From the NCBI GenBank assembly GCA_045577615.1, contig JAZNIT010000042.1:1-24276 (forward strand): 24,276 nucleotides of DNA. Reading direction: 5' to 3'. Position numbers and translations under genes: made by a program. Within the stretch, counting starts at the first letter, position 1, and each line of letters opens with the position of its first letter. The notes beneath the pieces were generated by a model that saw only the letters and a program-made list of their open reading frames with translations, did not search any database and was not told the DNA's origin. The stretch is from RGIG2206 sp045577615 (GTDB lineage: Bacteria; Bacillota; Clostridia; Oscillospirales; Acutalibacteraceae). Below, piece after piece: positions 22,026 to 24,276 of the stretch.

Positions 22026-22718
22026 ATGAAACATGGTAAGAAATATACCGACAGCAGAAAGCTCGTTGAGGGCTCTAAGCTTTATGATGTAACCGAGGCT
22101 CTTGACCTCGCAGTAAAAACTAAAATTGCAAAGTTTGACGAGACCGTTGAGGTTCACGTTCGTTTGGGCGTTGACTCACGTCACGCTGATCAGCAGGTTC
22201 GTGGTGCAGTTGTTCTGCCCAACGGTACCGGTAAGACCATGCGTGTTCTCGTTATCGCAAAGGGCGACAACGTTCAGGCAGCTCTTGACGCAGGCGCAGA
22301 GTACGCAGGCGGCGAAGAGTATGTAACCAAGATCCAGACCGAAGGTTGGATGGATTTCGACGTTGTTATCGCTTCCCCCGATATGATGGGCCTTGTTGGC
22401 CGTCTTGGTAAGGTTCTCGGCCCCCGTGGCTTGATGCCTTCACCCAAGGCAGGTACCGTTACTCCTGATGTTGCCAAGGCTGTTACCGAGGCAAAGGCTG
22501 GTAAGATCGAGTACCGTCTTGACAAAACCAACATCATCCACTGCCCCATCGGCAAGGTTTCTTTTGGCACTGAGAAGCTCCAAGAGAACTTTGATGCTTT
22601 GCTTGGCGCTATCGTTAAGGCAAAGCCCGCTACCGCAAAGGGTCAGTATATCCGCTCTTGCGTGGTTGCTACCACCATGGGCCCCGGCATTAAGATTAAC
22701 CCGAACAAGGTTGGCTAA
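22026..22718 (+). CDS. rplA: 50S ribosomal protein L1
   Basis: 230 residues, the standard length. The conserved regions HVRLGVDSRHADQQVRGAVVLPNGTGK and VLGPRGLMPSPKAGTV are L1 signatures; GTVT and MGPGIKINP contribute to rRNA binding. L1 forms the mobile stalk at the ribosomal E site and often also represses its own mRNA. The ATG follows TGGGAGG. A fresh promoter for rplJ begins 8 bases after its stop. Confidence 0.97.
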   Translation: MKHGKKYTDSRKLVEGSKLYDVTEALDLAVKTKIAKFDETVEVHVRLGVDSRHADQQVRGAVVLPNGTGKTMRVLVIAKGDNVQAALDAGAEYAGGEEYVTKIQTEGWMDFDVVIASPDMMGLVGRLGKVLGPRGLMPSPKAGTVTPDVAKAVTEAKAGKIEYRLDKTNIIHCPIGKVSFGTEKLQENFDALLGAIVKAKPATAKGQYIRSCVVATTMGPGIKINPNKVG

Positions 22719-22725
22719 TTTATAG

Positions 22726-22754
22726 TTGACAAATTGTTCGTCTTATGCTAAAAT
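22726..22754 (+). promoter_or_regulatory. rplJ-rplL promoter
   Basis: TTGACA (22726-22731), 17 bp, TAAAAT (22749-22754) with TGC in front (extended -10). It makes rplJL expression separate from the rpmG to rplA genes. Confidence 0.85.
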
Positions 22755-22770
22755 ATCAAATGTTGTTCTT

Positions 22771-22912
22771 GACCGCAGACAGCAAGTGCCGATTTTTATT
22801 GGCCTAACGGTTCGACCGCTTGCCGAGGGAAAGGGTTTAAACTAATCAATTTACGCACAAAGTGCTTGTTGTATTAGCATGCCTGTTCCCCGTCGGGAAC
22901 AGGCATTGTTTT
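22771..22912 (+). promoter_or_regulatory. L10 leader with transcription attenuator
   Basis: The leader has the conserved GACCGCAGACAGCAAGTGCC and the partner CGACCGCTTGCCGAGG of the ribosomal L10 leader motif. It is followed by a perfect terminator (ATGCCTGTTCCC at 22879-22890, loop CGTC, complement at 22895-22906, then TGTTTTTT). By analogy with this known leader class, binding of L10(L12)4 to the first part should favour the terminator and stop transcription before rplJ. Confidence 0.88.
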
Positions 22913-22931
22913 TTACAACGGAGGTGAAAAT

Positions 22932-23501
22932 ATGGCAAGTCAAGTAATTCTTGAAGCAAAGAAACAGCAGGTTGCTGCCCTTAAAGAGCGTTTGGACAAA
23001 GCAGTTGCAGGTGTCATCGTTAATTACAGCGGCATCAACGTAGCAGACGACACCAAGCTTCGTAAGGAATTGCGTGAGGCAGGCGTTAACTACACCGTAG
23101 TTAAGAATACCATGCTCGAGTTGGCTATTAAGGACACTTCTCTTGAAGGCCTTTCAACCGTACTCACCGGTACCACTGCTATCGCAACCAGCGAGGATGA
23201 CTATGTTGCTGCTGCTCGTATTCTCGGCAAGTTCGCAGAGGATAACGACAATTTCCAACTTAAAGGCGGCTTCCTCGATAACGAGGTTATCAGCATTGAA
23301 AAGCTCAATGCATTGTCCAAGCTTCCTTCCAGAGAGGTTCTTCTCTCTATGGTCTGCAACGTATTGCAGGCTCCTATCGCAGCATTCGCTCGCGTAATCA
23401 AGGCTGTTGCCGACAACGGCGGCGCTACTGTTGCTGAGGCTCCCGCTGAAGCAGCTGCAGAGGCTCCCGCTGAGGCTCCTGCCGAAGCACCCGCAGAATA
23501 A
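22932..23501 (+). CDS. rplJ: 50S ribosomal protein L10
   Basis: 189 residues; the usual length is about 165-175. The core is typical: KERLDKAVAGVIVNYSGINVADDTKLRKELREAGVNYTVVKNTML, then KGGFLDNEVIS and the stalk helix LPSREVLLSMVCNVLQAPIAAFARVIKAV, which carries L7/L12 dimers. The extra part is an acidic C-terminal tail of Ala-Pro-Glu repeats (about the last 25 residues, APAEAPAE type). RBS GGAGGTG. Co-transcribed with rplL, and controlled by the L10 leader. Confidence 0.96.
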   Translation: MASQVILEAKKQQVAALKERLDKAVAGVIVNYSGINVADDTKLRKELREAGVNYTVVKNTMLELAIKDTSLEGLSTVLTGTTAIATSEDDYVAAARILGKFAEDNDNFQLKGGFLDNEVISIEKLNALSKLPSREVLLSMVCNVLQAPIAAFARVIKAVADNGGATVAEAPAEAAAEAPAEAPAEAPAE

Positions 23502-23555
23502 TCTGCAAAACTAAAATTAAATTTTATTAAACATTTTTATTGGAGGTAAATTAAA

Positions 23556-23933
23556 ATGGCATCTGAGAAAATCGAAGCTATTGTAGCTGAAGTAGAAAAA
23601 TTGACCGTTCTTGAGCTTTCTGAGCTCGTATCCGCTGTTGAGGAGAAGTTTGGCGTTACCGCCGCTGCTGCTGTTGTTGCTGCAGGCCCCGTTGCCGGTG
23701 GCGCAGCCGCTGCTGAAGAGAAGACCGAGTTTGACGTTGTTCTTGCTGACGTTGGTGCAGAGAAGATCAAGGTTATCAAGGTTGTTCGCGAAGTTACCGG
23801 TCTCGGTCTTGGCGAAGCTAAGGCTCTCGTTGACGCTGCTCCCAAGACTCTTAAAGAGGCTTGCGCTAAGGAAGAGGCTGAGTCTATCAAGGCTAAGTTC
23901 GAAGAAGTTGGCGCAAAGGTTGAGCTTAAGTAA
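23556..23933 (+). CDS. rplL: 50S ribosomal protein L7/L12
   Basis: 125 residues, the standard length. The N-terminal dimer domain (KIEAIVAEVEKLTVLELSELVSAVEEKFG), an Ala-rich hinge (about 34-53), and the C-terminal factor-binding domain with EFDVVLADVGAEKIKVIKVVREVTGLGLGEAKALVDAAPKTLKE. It forms the stalk that recruits EF-Tu, EF-G and RF3 (prfC is also in this window). RBS TGGAGG. A strong terminator follows 18 bases after the stop. Confidence 0.97.
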   Translation: MASEKIEAIVAEVEKLTVLELSELVSAVEEKFGVTAAAAVVAAGPVAGGAAAAEEKTEFDVVLADVGAEKIKVIKVVREVTGLGLGEAKALVDAAPKTLKEACAKEEAESIKAKFEEVGAKVELK

Positions 23934-23950
23934 TTTTAGCTACACAAACA

Positions 23951-23987
23951 AAACACCCGAAAGCATCTCGCTTTCGGGTGTTTTTTT
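23951..23987 (+). terminator. Terminator after rplL
   Basis: A perfect 14-bp stem (AAACACCCGAAAGC at 23951-23964, loop ATCTC, complement at 23970-23983) followed by more T. It closes the rplJL unit. Confidence 0.92.
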
Positions 23988-23996
23988 GTAAACGAA

Positions 23997-24019
23997 AACC
24001 ACGCGACTATCGCGTGGTT
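23997..24019. repeat. Isolated 10-bp hairpin
   Basis: AACCACGCGA (23997-24006) and its exact complement (24010-24019) around CTA. There is no T run on the plus strand; on the minus strand TTTTCGTTT follows, so it might be a terminator for a minus-strand gene. Confidence 0.5.
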
Positions 24020-24089
24020 CAAAAGAGGTTTACCGATGAACAAAAATTGCAGAAATCAAAGGCAAACGCAGAAAGCGCTTTATGTCCTG

Positions 24090-24201
24090 CCCCCCTCTGA
24101 CGAGGGAGGTGGATTTTTGCGAAGCAAAAAGACGGAGGGAGAGAAAAGGAAAGACTACCCCTCAGTCGGCTGCCGCCGACAGCTCCCCTGACAAGGGGAG
24201 C
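24090..24201. repeat. Modular intergenic hairpin repeat
   Basis: Four hairpins in a row: CCCTC/GAGGG (24093-24106), TTTTTGC-gaa-GCAAAAA (24114-24130), GTCGGC/GCCGAC (24165-24180) and GCTCCCCT/AGGGGAGC (24182-24201). This layout resembles REP/MITE-like elements that I recall as frequent in Ruminococcaceae genomes. The short open frames across it look like repeat translations. Nothing else coding is seen from 23934 to 24276; a small ACCCG/CGGGT hairpin is at 24217-24230. Confidence 0.65.
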
Positions 24202-24276
24202 CGGCAAAGACTTACAACCCGTTTACGGGTCGCCGATGACCGTTGCGTGGCTGGCAGGCCAATAAAAAGCGCACTT

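Noticed and set aside
24019..24207. Small open frames on both strands after rplL
   Set aside because: They lie on the modular hairpin repeat and read as repeat translations; no ribosome binding site stands out.

Overview
The window looks like a chromosomal contig from a Gram-positive anaerobe of the class Clostridia, most likely a gut Oscillospirales/Ruminococcaceae-type bacterium (inference). Supporting features are the rpmG-secE-nusG-rplK-rplA-rplJ-rplL order, strong AGGAGG ribosome binding sites, TTGACA-N17-TATAAT promoters, the GGGtGRT/NifU-like gene pair typical of anaerobic Firmicutes, BspA-like leucine-rich repeats, a dockerin-like tail, and intergenic hairpin repeats of a kind common in such genomes. 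No rRNA, tRNA, CRISPR array, transposase or integrase was found.

Layout. 1-1200: the end of feoB (ferrous iron permease), then two small divergent XRE regulators between near-identical terminators. 1234-2945 (minus): an operon of a NifU-like Fe-S scaffold and a GGGtGRT protein of unknown function. 3159-4175: galE. 4353-12602 is a carbohydrate- and surface-oriented accessory region: a secreted 939-residue LRR/DUF4874-DUF4832 protein (minus), a SASA-type esterase, an orphan sugar-binding lipoprotein, a PflA-like radical SAM protein (minus), a secreted dockerin-tailed protein broken by two frameshifts (minus), and a GNAT acetyltransferase (minus). 12729-16300: a polytopic GT-C type glycosyltransferase followed by an OmpR-type response regulator and a histidine kinase that overlap by 4 bases. 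16301-18470: prfC (release factor 3), flanked by two related arrays of short hairpins and preceded by what may be the last codons of a decayed SDR gene. 18468-19709 (minus): a Gfo/Idh/MocA oxidoreductase. 19890-23985: the ribosomal protein/transcription cluster, with structured leaders before rplK, rplA and rplJ, ending in a strong terminator after rplL. 23990-24276: no gene; it holds a modular hairpin repeat where rpoB would usually start.

Most notable points: a SecE with an extra N-terminal four-helix membrane domain; the hairpin arrays around prfC, whose units keep TGA...TCA ends and show a compensatory stem change; the twice-frameshifted dockerin gene; and two compact divergent promoter regions whose palindromes lie exactly on promoter elements (870-898 and 12647-12669). 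Nothing here is a clearly new multi-gene defence or biosynthetic system. The best candidates for undescribed biology are the SecE extension, the hairpin arrays and the GGGtGRT/NifU-like operon.
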